NCBI GenBank assembly: GCA_029964075.1
Contig: CM057135.1
Coordinates: forward strand, 28,385,366-28,449,365
Reading direction: 5' to 3'
Origin: Patiria pectinifera
Taxonomy: Eukaryota > Echinodermata > Asteroidea > Valvatida > Asterinidae
DNA length: 64,000 nucleotides
Shown here: positions 1 through 17,000 of the stretch, in pieces
How positions within the stretch are numbered: position 1 is the stretch's first letter
Layout of the letters: each line of letters begins with the position of its first letter
The notes under the pieces: generated by a model
What the model was told of the DNA's origin: nothing
Database searches by the model: none
Seen by the model: only the letters and a program-made list of their open reading frames with translations
Position numbers and translations under genes: made by a program

Positions 1-866
1 CATACTTCCTATCCTCTATTCAAGCAAAGTATTCTCAGTGAGGCCGCACGTGGACCCATTGTAATACACGTAGTAATAGGCGAGGACAAACGGTGAAGCC
101 TTGATTAAAGACTACGCTTTCTAAAATTTGTTACATTTTCGTGACACCGTATTTGACTATGAATAAAGTAGGTCTTCGTAGCTGCATCTGTTAAATTCTG
201 CACAGGATAGTCCCGCGCATGGGCGCCGAAAATGAGGCCTACTCTTCAACTTTGTTTACCCCTAGATTTTATTTTCTTTAGTTGCATTGTTTCTTCTTTT
301 CTTTATTTCCGCTGATTTTACAACGATCCACTGTAGTTTTTTTCCAATCATTTAGAATAAATAATGATTATGCCAACCATCATGATGAACGTGATGATGA
401 TTTCAAGCATCTAAAATACCAGTGTTGCGTACTACAAACGTCCCCGTGCGCATTAATTTTATGCGATAGCTGATGATCTTTTAATTAGCTGTTGATAACT
501 TTAATTAAAATTCACCCAAGAATATAGCCTACCAACAATCTTGGAAGCTATGATAAATATTTGCAAGCATAATGTTTTTAATGAACGTGACGTGTGAATT
601 GGGAAGGCGGGCGCTTTATAACAAGCCGGATTCCAAATGGAACATACAATTTATACAAAGTATACATTTCAAGTATTGTATACATTTCGTTCCTAACTTC
701 GGTTGATTGATTGCAATGGGTTGCTCGCGTGACCCACCGCGGATTGATATACGCGCATAAATCTCAACATAAACTTTAGCGCGTAACTGAGTACTGGGTG
801 CGGCGACGGAGCATGTGTGTATGATTTTATGATAAGTATAGTAGACTGCGGTTTTTGTACGCGTGG
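1..866. other. Upstream intergenic sequence, no gene recognised
   Basis: No ORF here has family resemblance or a convincing splice context, and I see no repeat copy shared with the rest of the window. The last part is more CpG-rich than the flanks, as expected just upstream of the TATA box at 867-875, so it probably holds proximal promoter elements of the thymosin locus; I cannot name any of them. Confidence 0.4.
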
Positions 867-875
867 TATAAAAAG
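867..875 (+). promoter_or_regulatory. TATA box of the beta-thymosin locus
   Basis: TATAAAAAG stands about 30 bp upstream of a stretch (about 897-967) that ends in a good donor, CTAG|GTAAAT, and carries no long ORF. This is the layout expected for a Pol II promoter followed by a non-coding first exon. The first acceptor downstream on this strand that leads into a recognised gene is at 4049/4050, two bases after which the beta-thymosin leader begins. The link is inferred; no transcript data are available. Confidence 0.6.
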
Positions 876-896
876 CTGTCCGCTGAGTCGATCTAT

Positions 897-967
897 CGCA
901 CACGAGTTGATTTCACTTTCTCAGAAGGAGATACCCTTGCTTTGTCCGGAGCACACAAGCCAACTAG
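897..967 (+). other. Probable non-coding exon 1 (5' UTR) of beta-thymosin gene 1
   Basis: The start is estimated 30 bp after the TATA box. The end is set by the donor at 968 (GTAAAT). Vertebrate beta-thymosin genes have the same three-exon design: an untranslated first exon, a second exon with most of the coding sequence, and a short third exon. The exact start could move by several bases. Confidence 0.5.
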
Positions 968-4933
<3,966 letters not shown>

Positions 4934-6200
4934 CATGGCATTCTCCTACTTGTATTTAGTACCTGTAGTTAGCTAATTATTTCATATTTTATACGTTGGT
5001 TAAAGGGTCTGGTTTTTGTTAAACACTGTTTGACAGGAGGCAAGTCAATCACACTGTTTTGTTCATCGTATATGCAGAGAATGTTTTGACGTTGTTACGC
5101 CTGTTCTTGTTAACTTCCAAAGTACTTGGTAATTCAACAACGAGTAGCATGTACCATAAACAGTGGACTACCAATATACCAATTTTATTATAGGAACCTT
5201 ATAATTTTCTAATTTAATACTGCAATGCTACGCATGGGTTATTTGGCATTTCGTCATTGGATTTTGTAGTGTGGAGTAATGCACTATTTTGGTGTAATAA
5301 AGTCGGAAACCATCTTTGAGAGACTTTTTTAGTCTTTGCAGAACCGATGACAAGCCAGTTATCTAACATGTTTAGTTGCCTTACTTGCTCAGAATAAGCA
5401 AAGCTCTAACAGCTGTAACCATTGTACAAATTAACAAACAAAAATTATAGCTTATACAATTGAAGAATGGAGTATGCCATGTTAGAAACGCCAAGTCCGC
5501 ATGGTGCAAGGCACCCCGGCCACGCTTCCTGTCGCCCAACATCCCACCACAAAACCGAGGAGGGGCACAACTTCCTTGGACCGACGGTTCTCGACAGAAT
5601 CAACGTCGTCGTCATCCAGTGCCTTCCGCAACCAGGATATGCTGTGGTCTTCCAAGATTTAAAGAGAGCTGACTTTAGTGTCTCTGGTTATGATTGACCA
5701 AGTTTACTGAGACTGCTCGCAGAGACTGGTTAGTTGAGCAATATTAAAACAGCAAAAAAATGAAACCAAAAAAAAACGATCGACGGATCCACTTGTTTGC
5801 TGCACCCTTGCATTGAGTTTGGCTGAAACAGTTCATGACAATATGGTTATTTTTCTGACATCTTGTAATATTTTACAAATTTTGAGAGAACTTGACTGTT
5901 TTTTTGTAACGATTGGATCTTGAGTGCTCGCCAGCCGAGGTTAATGTGTACATGTATATCATTTGGTTCTGGTCACTCAATGCTCGTGCGGTAGTGGGAT
6001 ACAATGCAGAACTTTTTTGCAATTGTTGGATGCGCACAGTTGGTCCATGTTCATGAAAGCGACACTAGCGCTGGTGCAGGAAAACAACTCAAATTGTACT
6101 ATCTGTAAAGGAGTCGATCAATCCCACTACCAGTACACTTGAAATTTTTGAAGCTGAAAGCCCGTTTATCAAGTTCAGTAATAAAATCTGGAAAAAGTGA
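4934..6200 (+). other. Beta-thymosin 1 3' UTR with two candidate poly(A) signals
   Basis: AATAAA occurs at 5296-5301 and again at 6180-6185 (context TTCAGTAATAAAATCTGG). The second signal is matched by the same context after gene 2 (10306-10311, TAATAAAATTTGG), which suggests the long 3' UTR was duplicated with the gene. An ORF of about 70 codons at 5460-5672 lies inside this UTR and has no family resemblance. Confidence 0.6.
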
Positions 6201-7039
6201 ATCTGTTTCTTTGCAATGTTTTTGTTTTCAGTGGTTTATATATACCAGGCATGCAACTTTTCCTCGGATCAGCTGATTTCCTCTTTTTTGACTTCATATA
6301 TGCAAAATATAGAAAAAAATAGAAAAACACTGTACAAAGTCTGGGAAAAATTTGAATTTCCTCTTTTTTTTGGTGAATTCCCAGTTGCATGCCTGATTAA
6401 ACACGTATTCTTTGTTGCCCATTTCCCTACCCCCGAAGTTACTGTAAAATGTTAGATCCAACTCTAAATTTTCCATTTAATAATTGACCCGTTTCTACAG
6501 CGATGAATGCTTAAAGTGGTATCTCTAATGCATGCAATAACGTACCGAAGTGTGACGTCGGCTGTCTTTGTTCAGGTTCACGCGCTGATGAATATGCATG
6601 AACCAGAATACGTGGCACACTTCGGTACTCTTTACAGCTCTAAATTGCTTTGTCAATTGAGAACACAATTCTACAATTAAGCATGAAATAAGTGCAGTAT
6701 TCTCGAGTTGAAATTGCGTATTTAAAAACAAAAAATCCAAAATTGGGGTGTTATTTTGTTAATCCCCTAGGGACTTGAGGCTTTCGAACTGATGGATGAT
6801 TCAAAATATTACTTGTTTTTGTGGGCATGTGCATTCCCAGCGAGGAACATGATTGCTTTCCGCATTCTCCCCTGGAGACTGTTGTGTCATTAATCTTTAT
6901 AAGGAAAATTAATCAGTAGCAGTCCCTATAAAAGTGAAGCGACTCCTATAATTATTATATTATACTCCTTCCTTGATATACATAAAAGACATTTATTTTA
7001 AAATGGTGTAGAAGAGCCCTCCCAATACAAAGAAATATT
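6201..7039. other. Spacer between the thymosin genes
   Basis: No gene recognised. A second TATAAAAG at 6927-6934 could serve gene 2, but no convincing donor follows before the first MITE at 7040. Confidence 0.3.
6927..6934 (+). promoter_or_regulatory. Possible TATA box for beta-thymosin 2
   Basis: TATAAAAG lies about 1 kb upstream of the coding exon acceptor of gene 2. Support is weak: no good 5' splice donor is visible just downstream, so gene 2 might instead be spliced from the promoter at 867. Confidence 0.25.
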
Positions 7040-7233
7040 GGAAAAAATGTTGGAACCTGACGCCACTTCCGCGATTGTGTACGAAGTCTTTGGAAAATTT
7101 TCTAAGTATTTCCTTACAAAATTGGAAATGTTTCTCAGTCCCAGATTCATGTCTTGTCATTTTTGCAATGACCGACCTTCATTGAGATGATATATGACGA
7201 AAAAAGTGGCGTCAGGTTGCAACATTTTTTTCC
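7040..7233. repeat. hAT-like MITE copy 1
   Basis: 194 bp element starting GGAAAAAATGTTGGAACC and ending in the inverted form (GGTTGCAACATTTTTTTCC). The inner TIR continues as TGACGCCACT / AGTGGCGTCA. The flanks carry GAAATATT at 7032-7039 and 7235-7242, an 8-bp direct repeat offset by one extra T. An 8-bp duplication is typical of the hAT superfamily. A diverged copy lies at 7623-7832. Confidence 0.75.
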
Positions 7234-7622
7234 TGAAATATTGATGAGAGCAATATAACGGAACTTCAAAGCAAGCTTTGGTGATAAAGAACTTGAACTG
7301 TTAAAGCACTGTACGACGTTGTCTATTCGTCCCTACTGAATCCATACAATACAGTGCTGGGCAATGTTTGGGGGGAAGTATATGTACATGAACTTGTAGC
7401 ATGGAGGAAGGAATAGTAGGGAGAAGCAAGTGGTTTCTGGTGTGACATGGAGCTATGATTAAAAGCTTTGAGCTAGCCCCAAGTCAGGTTAAAGGCGCGG
7501 TTCATACTTCACGCGAAAGCGAAAGGGAATTTCACGACGTCAAGAGAAATTTCAGTGTGACTTTCTCCATTTCCGTAACCAATTTCGCTTCCCGCTGTCA
7601 ATCGCATGAAGTATGAACTGGC

Positions 7623-8741
<1,119 letters not shown>

Positions 8742-10330
8742 CATGGCAGCCTCCATGGACGTGTATTTAGCGCCTGTAGTTTTCTGAATAATTCTTCAAG
8801 TAGTTGTTTTTTTTTATATAAGAAGCTCTTAAAAGTGTTTTATTGCATAACATGTTGGCTTAAATTTCAAGTGTTGGGGCCATGGGCTATAAAGTACTCA
8901 TTCTGTAATTAACACAGGAACGTTCAACACACTGGGGCGCATTCTACTTGCAAGAACACTTGAATGCACTTGCTGTACAACTTTTGCAGAACTTTTTCCC
9001 ACTGCACGTTCACAAAACTACTGCAAACTTGCTCAAAGCTTTGAGCTCAAGTGAGTGGAACCACCCCAATTTCTCTGCCTTGACAGATTTACGACTGTCT
9101 ACGAAATGCAGTATATGCAAACCCTGTATAATGGACATTATCTCAAGTACAGGAATTAGTAGCATTTAAAAAAAGCTAATCCAAATTACAAAGGAAGTTG
9201 CCTGTTTATGGTATACGTTACTAGAGGCTCAATTGTGAAAAAGGCTTCCAACTCTCTTGTTTAAATATGTTCAACAGTAACCGATTTCCACAATTGCGTC
9301 AACTGTATCGAATTGAAGTTGGTTAATGTAGTTTTCCTGTTTTATATTGTATTTCTGAGAACAGTGCATTTTGTGATTATCGTTTGTTGTGCCCAGCAAA
9401 TTGTGTTGCATATTTCCGTGGCTTTTAGTTCTGTCTGAAATGTGTCAACGGCAATATGTTGGGCTCAAGAAATGAACAGTTACTAATTACCAAAGAGTTG
9501 TCTAAATTGTTCTAAAAAATTATTACCAAATAGTAGGTTGTGCATCACTTGTACGTTAGTATGTTTTGGATGTAGCAAATGTTATGATGGAAACATTCCG
9601 CACACTGCAAGGACGATGTGGCCACGGGTTCATTCACCCCTAACATCCCACCACTTCAAGGGGAATGTGGGCCTCTTTGTGGGAGCACCATGCACCGGGT
9701 GTTTGGACATGATGTGACTTCGACATCTACACACCGGGACAGACACCACAGTTGTATATCAAGAGCTGTAACCAGTGCTAGGTTGTATCACGGAGTTCAT
9801 GTACACAAAGACTGGTTCATTGCCAACAACAATTTGAAGCTGGGGAAAACACAATCTTGCTTCAAACCAAGGACGATACAGCTTAATGCCTAACAAACAA
9901 GCACCAGAACAACTTTCCCTCTCGTGTGACAATCAGTAGAACAACGACTGGCATCATAACTTCCCTTCCAGGGATGAACGAATACGGAAATGCAAAACAT
10001 TTTCATGTGCAGTTAATGTGTTCAATGTTTACAGACAGCTATGCAAATTGTACATTGTACTGGCCTTGAAAAAAGTTTTCCGCCTGCTTTTTGTAAAAAT
10101 CACAGAATTCTTTTTGGGATGGAATAGAAACTTTTATTTGCCAACAACAGACTGAAAGTATCGAAGTGTACATTGTACAAGCTTGATTGTGTGCAAGCAG
10201 TTTTTCGAATGAGGGAAAGTGCTGAACAAGTTAGTGTTTCTAATTCATCCCACTAACTATATAAAAATTGTGAAATGCCAAGCCTGCTTATTTGGTTCAG
10301 TTACTAATAAAATTTGGAAAAGAACCCTGT
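8742..10330 (+). other. Beta-thymosin 2 3' UTR
   Basis: Runs from the TAA to the AATAAA at 10306-10311. It shares scattered words with the 3' UTR of gene 1 (for example ACATCCCACCAC and the poly(A) context), consistent with duplication. The ~90-codon ORF at 9618-9893 lies in this UTR and resembles nothing I know. Confidence 0.6.
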
Positions 10331-10399
10331 ATTTCTCTCCCTTTTCTTAATTGCTAAAGGGACTCAAAGGTTAAAAGGGAAAAATACTGAATAGGCAAT

Positions 10400-11035
10400 G
10401 TCGAATTCAAGTCTCTGTTTCATTTTATTCATTCCCCACAATTGAGAAATTTGCATTTATCACAGATAAAAATTAACGACGCTTGATGTCTGGATAAGCT
10501 CCATACTTTTAAAAGTAAAAGACACTAGTTGATTTGATATGCGCATATAAAAAATATGTTAATCAAAAATTACCTCAATTTTTAGCAGGAAAAAAGAAAA
10601 AAATATTTAAAACTGGAAGATTGAAGATGAGCGCAACCTCATATCCATCAAATCTGGAATATCGGAATGAGATTGGTTTTGAACAACCAAGGTCATTTTT
10701 GTCAGTCATCTGCCCTAAACTGTCATCTTCTTTGAGCATTATCCTCACCAAACGGACCAAGAAATTGAACAATATTGATCAGGACAACAGTGTGGCAAAA
10801 CTCAAGTTGGTCATACTCGGTCACTGGATATTCTTGTTCAGCATCAGTGGTCATCAATTCGATCTTCAACTTTGGCTTGTAAAAAACACTGAACAGACGT
10901 TTCTGCTTCGCAACTGTATGTAGCTGATACTGATAAACTCCGCTTATTCTTGACCTATTTGCAAAGGAATTTCAGCCGTGTTACCACAATCTTGTTCCGT
11001 AAGCCAGACAGACTCTCTAGTTTTTAGGTTCCCAT
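10400..11035 (-). other. DIS3 3' UTR and candidate poly(A) signal
   Basis: The DIS3 stop codon is at 11036-11038. The first AATAAA on this strand that fits a transcript end is at 10424-10429, giving a 3' UTR of about 0.6 kb. It ends roughly 100 bp from the poly(A) signal of thymosin 2, so the two genes are tail to tail. The plus-strand ORF at 10534-10923 is taken as chance. Confidence 0.5.
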
Positions 11036-14000
11036 CTAGGGACCGTCCCGCCTTTGTTTCTTCGTTGGTGGGGGCTGTGGCTCCACCTCCACCTCTCTGG
11101 TGGGCTCCGCTGGTTGAGGGTCGACACTAAAACCTGAAACCTAAAATTTGCACAAAAGGGGAGAAACATCAAAGTGAAATGGTCAAAAATGATGGGGAAA
11201 TAGGGAATCAATACAAAACTGAAGCGACGTTTGAAATTCATTCCTGCATCCAAAACAGTCAAAACAAACTTTTGTTTGCAATTATATGCTTAAAGAATCA
11301 TCATTATAGTTCCCTGGATGCGATATTTTTCCTGATTCAGTGAGATTTTACTGCATTATTGTTAATATTTTTTTCAAAATAGTTATCAAAAAAGAAGAAA
11401 AAGAGTACTGGGCAGGTTTTTATGAAACAAACTATTATATCAAGTATAGTGAATGATAAACCTCTCTATGCCTTCACATGGTAAAATTTTTATGGAAATT
11501 TGTAAAAAAAAAATAAAAATTTGTGGAAAGGCTATAGATGCACCAAAATAATCATTGCATGTGCAAGGGTATGTTGCGCATCTTCTCAGTCCTTCACTAT
11601 ATTTAGTTGTCCAATTATAAAACCTACTGCGGTATTTATGTCTGGAAATTCCTGTTTGACTAATCGCGCGTCTGCCATCAGAGTCATCTGTTGGAATGGT
11701 TAACTCCCAACCGATCCTGGTCCGCAACATTTCAGGCATTTTTTATGTGGCATCTTAAAGGTATGTCTGGACATTTATTTTTAAGTCTAGTGCGGTAGAG
11801 ATAAATAAGGAGGACTTTAACCTGACACGGGAAAAATCTTCAAACGATTTTTGGCGCGTAAACATGATAAGATCGTCCAGAATGTCATCAATCATTGACA
11901 GCATTTTTTTATGGTTTGTTTTACAAAGTTAAAGATGTGTTCCCTGTTCTAAACTCGAAAAATAGATTTGTTTTATCAATTTCTATTTTCCTAGATTTTG
12001 AATGAGACAAACGAAAAAATCAAACAACGTTTACTAGTTGTTGAATTATTTCTTCATAAGATTGACTTTGCGTCGGGTGATGTGAATTAATATTAGATTT
12101 TGCCTTTCACCGATGTATAAACACTGAATACTCAGTGCGAATTATTCTTCACAAAATTTGAATTGGCTGCGCAGGGCGGGTTCATTTGTGAGAAGAGGGT
12201 TGCAGATGCCAAAACTTGCAATAAAGTATTGTTTTTGTTCATTTAAAACAAAACATTCAAATTGAAAATTCATTAGGAGAAAAAAAATTAAAAATTTGGG
12301 GAAAAACAAAAAAACAACACAACTCTCCTGATTAAAAGATTAAAGCACATGGCATAATCTTGAATGAAGTTATGGAAAAGACATGTAATTGCATTTTAAA
12401 AACAAAATTTCTTATTTAATGATTCACTTCATTTTACCTTAGTGCCCAACGTTGTTTATTATGCGATCCTTTTTTTGTTTAATTACCATCCTTGAAAACA
12501 TTTCACCCTTTGAGGGTAACAAAAATCCATGTCTCGGGTAACATGGACCATTTTTTATTCCTCCATGCATCGACACACACACTAGACTCACCTTGGGCTC
12601 CACAAGTTTCATTCGCAGCTTTTGGTGCTGGATGTTGGAGGTCTCTGCACTGATCTGAACTCTGACCTTGTCAAAACCTCGCAGGGTGACGTCCCCTGCT
12701 GACTGAGTGCATTCCTGAAAAAAATGACAAAAATATAAGTGTTGTGGAGAAACCTCCAAATTCAAGTTCGGTGCAGAGTTGTTTGAACTTTCTCATTCTG
12801 GAAACAAAAATCTTGAACTTGAAGGGAAATTAAATAAGCTGCATTTTACAGGCATGAGATTTTTCAGACTTGAGTCTGGTATCAGACTTTTTGAATCTGA
12901 GAATAAGATATCAGTAAAGAAAAAAATGCATTTTAACCAGATCACGTTGGATGACGTGTATACACGCAAAGGTTTTGCGGTATTCGTAACGGATGGCGGA
13001 TAAACAAGCAACGAGTGAGGCTGGAAATATCTGTCTGCGACCCGCTCGCAGCAAGCGAGGCCGGAAATATCAGGGTGTGCTACCCGCAGATGACGGCCTG
13101 AACCCGTCTGGCATCGTGAAAACAATCTCGTGCCTGGGTCCGGTCGATGTCAAAATAATCACTGCGTTAAGACCTTTCATTTTCAGACTTTTTAAAATCG
13201 ACAGTCTCAATCAGCATCTTAGAAGAGATGAAAAAGATAGAACTGGCATATAGGAAGTGAGATTTGGAAATCTCAAGGAACTCCTACAAACATACAAAGT
13301 TATCTTCATCTATTTTAAAAAAACAACCAAAACTTTAAAGCTGCTAAAGTTTGCAGGGCTAAAGAATTAATTGTTTTATATTCCATGACATTATTGCTTA
13401 ATGTTGCCCTGGGTCATTGGAGAAAAAAGTCCTTTCTATGTGCCAAGAGCAAGAAAAAACATGCACACACAATTCAAGGAAATAAATAATAGTCAAAGTA
13501 AAAATGGACAACAATTTAATTGCTCTTTTCCCGCTGGTGTATCAAGGGGGAGGGGGTATTCAGGAAATGTTTGCATTTTTTGTCGTTGACAGATCTCCAT
13601 GAAGATATTAATAATAGATCCGTAAGGAAATTACCAGAAATTCAGACAGTTTCAACAATCATGCCTGCATATTTGATCACTATAATGATACACAGTTCCT
13701 CAGTAAACATAATTTCATTATGATGGTTTTTAATATTTATCACAACGGAACTCAATTCACAAAGGCTTTTCAAAAACTGCAAGAGAAACATTGAACAGAC
13801 AATGTCATGTATACAGAATAAGCACCCATTGCCAAAGGCTTAGGGAAATAATGTAAACAAAACAAGCAGGAGACAGATGGTATGGGGGGAAAAAAGCAAA
13901 TTTCTACAATAAAAGGCAGACACTAAGGAAAATCATGTAATGCTTCGCTTGGATGCACAATATTATTGCTTGACTTATTTCCGAGACACCACGGACTAAA

Positions 14001-17000
14001 TGATGTGTCGGGGACCACCATCTGCCATTAAATGTCATATGACAGCCTCTGCATTGAGCAAAACTGAAAAAAATATCTGGGACACGGTTTTCTTGCCAGC
14101 TAGGGAAAAAACCTGGTTCCCCTGTATTTAATCAGAATTGTAGGTTCAGCCTCATTAACCGTTCCCTGTTAAATTCACATGATTGCACTCAATAACTGCA
14201 CTGCCAAAGTAAACTTTGGGGAAATAAAATGAATATACCTAATACAGTTGAAACTGCTATCTTGCTTTCGTTAAGGTAACCCAGCTAAATTTGAGCAAGG
14301 ATGATGCATTGTACAATATAACCATTTATTGCATTATGTTTCAGACCCAAACCCTACTGAATCCACTAATATTCAATAATGTGATATTTTTTGCTGGATA
14401 TATTGATCTGTGTAGAATCCAACAAATTGTGTTCTAGCCGTTGGATTCTGATGGATTCAGCTGTCTTCACTTCTATCTTTGTAAGATTCTGTTAGATTCA
14501 GCCTGTGCCAGGAAAATACTGGGGTAGGTTTCAAGGACAAAACTGCGAGGGAAACTCAAGGGGAACAGAGGGGGAAAAGGAAGGAAAATCCCCAATTTTA
14601 CAAACAAACAATTTGTTCCCTGAAAATGGATTTTGCCAGGGCGCAAATTATCGGACTGTTGAAACTCTATAAACTAAAAAGATTAAGGATTGTTTGTCAA
14701 TTTTTTTAATAATAAGAATCAGAAATACACAAGGAAGTAAAAAGCCAGTGATGATGTGGCATTCTACGGTCACTGCTTTCCACTCGAGCATGAAGCAAGC
14801 TGTACAATAAAAAGTATGTTTCATTCAGATATAATAAAACAGGTGAATTCTATGGACCCTGGCGGTAAAAATATGGGGATTTTTCCCCGCTGAGAATACA
14901 GAGCAGTGACAATAAAAGAGTTTGTCATCCAATTATTAAGCATAGCATGTTATTGAATAATTCTGTTTACGTAAGGTTGTTTTGGACATTGAAAAAAAAA
15001 AATCCACTACCTTTTTTGGAAGTTGTCCTCAACGAATTTCTCATTTAAAAAAAAAAAAATCTTCCAGCTGAAGTTAAAAACGTGACGAACTTTTTGGGGG
15101 GAGTGTGGCCTACTAGTGGTTAGGGTTTGTGACTCATGATCAGAGGGTCAGGGGTTCGAATCCAGCCGCTGGCCATATGTTGTGTCCTTGGGCAAGCCAC
15201 TTCATCCCCACTTGCCTCTCTCCACCCAGGAGTATAAATGGGTACTGGCATTAGTTGGGGAGTAACCTGCAATGGACTGGCAGCCCGTCCAGGGGGAATA
15301 GAAATATTCTCAGACTTTTCATGCTACTGAAACCGGAGATAAACGCCGGCCTGATGGGCCACATTGGCTCATGACAGTCTTTACTTTATTTTTACTTTTT
15401 TACTTACCTCACTGAATGTATAGTTCTTTTTAAAACATTTCCGGCTGAGCTTTAATTTTTTTTTTTTTTGAGCAGATACATTTTGGGCCCTTTGGAATAA
15501 ACTTCTGAAACGGTGACATTTGAATGAAGAGCTGCCATTCCAAGAAGGGAACGGAAAGTGCACTTTCATTACGCACTCAAGTTCATATTACAAATGCACT
15601 ATCACGCTGGCCCAGGGCAATGGAAACAATTCCTCTGGTTTCCTCCCGAGTTTAAAGATGGAATATCCGCCCTGCTGAAAGATAAATTACACTTAATGGA
15701 TTTCTCCCTGGTAACCACTTAAAAAGGAAACAAGCATCTTAGATCAAAAAGCCCTTACTACACATATTCTGCAGTCTATTTGGTTTCTACATTGTGAATA
15801 ACGCATGCAGACTCTGGGAACTAGGATGGATACAATTCAAAATTGAAAATTTATTTCATCTGTATTTTTTTTATCATGGGATGATTTTTTTGGTTTGATG
15901 GCTCATAAGAAAACTCACAACTTAGATAAATGCTAAAAAGAAAAAAATAGTTTTCATTTTGAAAATTATTGTTGGCGGAGTTGCCTGTCCAAAAGGCACA
16001 GGTAGTTTATCTCTATTTCCAAAGAGTGAAGCCAGACAGAGACCAGACGATTTAGAATGAAAATCACTCAAATTTTGATTAAAAATTCTCTGAAAAAAAA
16101 TCTGTGGAAAATCGACTGAAAACTCAATCTAATGGAATGAATGAATTTTAATCTTTGACTTAAATATCTGGTCCCTAGGTTTCAACTGTGGGAGTGAGTG
16201 TTCACTCGAATGAAGGGAATTTTCACTCATTCGGTAAAAAGGAGTCCGCTGTTTGTGCTCAGAAACAAAATTTTGAATGCTCCTATTACAGTACATCTTA
16301 ATTGCAGGCAGCATAAATAGACTCTCTGAAATATTACTGTTTATTTACACTGTTAATCTTTGATCAAGATAAATAAATTGCCACAAGTTAATTTAACTGA
16401 AATCTGTCAAAGGTAAAATCTAGATAATGTGGGACAATTTAAACAAACGCTGGTGAGTCATCACAGCTACACATGCAAGAATTTTATGTTAAACACTGAT
16501 AGAAAATAAACACCAGACCGACTAGGGATGTGCCTTGGCACCGGGTACCCGAATACCCGACCGCTGTCAGGAACCGGTTCCAGATTATGGGATCGAGTAC
16601 CCTAAGTCGTAACCAACCTTACAAATAACTCAGTAACTTCTCAGACAATGAAAAAGAAAGGTTTTGAATGCTATTTGTGGGGAATTTTCAAAAAGAAGAC
16701 CAGGCTACATGCATGGAACGCCAAAACAGATGTATGTGTATTACGCACGACAGATGACGTTGGAGAAAGTTGCAGTTTACATTGTAAAGCTGTAAAAACT
16801 CTTCAGACAATCTTTAAGGACTAGAGTTTCTGATAATAGAGGGAATTTACCACGTTGCTGGGTTGTTTTTTCCCCTCTAGAGTTGGGATACTTTAATAGG
16901 GTATCCAGTTTCCATACTACCACTATAAGTACACCACTAAGACTAACTAACAGATTACAAAAAAAAGTGCATCTGGCTTTCATAAATATACCTAAATAAC

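Noticed and set aside
616-903. 95-codon minus-strand ORF over the thymosin promoter
   Set aside because: No family resemblance, and it overlaps the TATA box and first exon of the plus-strand gene.
5460-5697. Two overlapping ORFs of 70-76 codons after thymosin 1
   Set aside because: They lie in the 3' UTR; the matching region after thymosin 2 keeps no equivalent frame.
10534-10923. 129-codon plus-strand ORF
   Set aside because: No recognisable family or splice context; it lies antisense in the DIS3 3' UTR.
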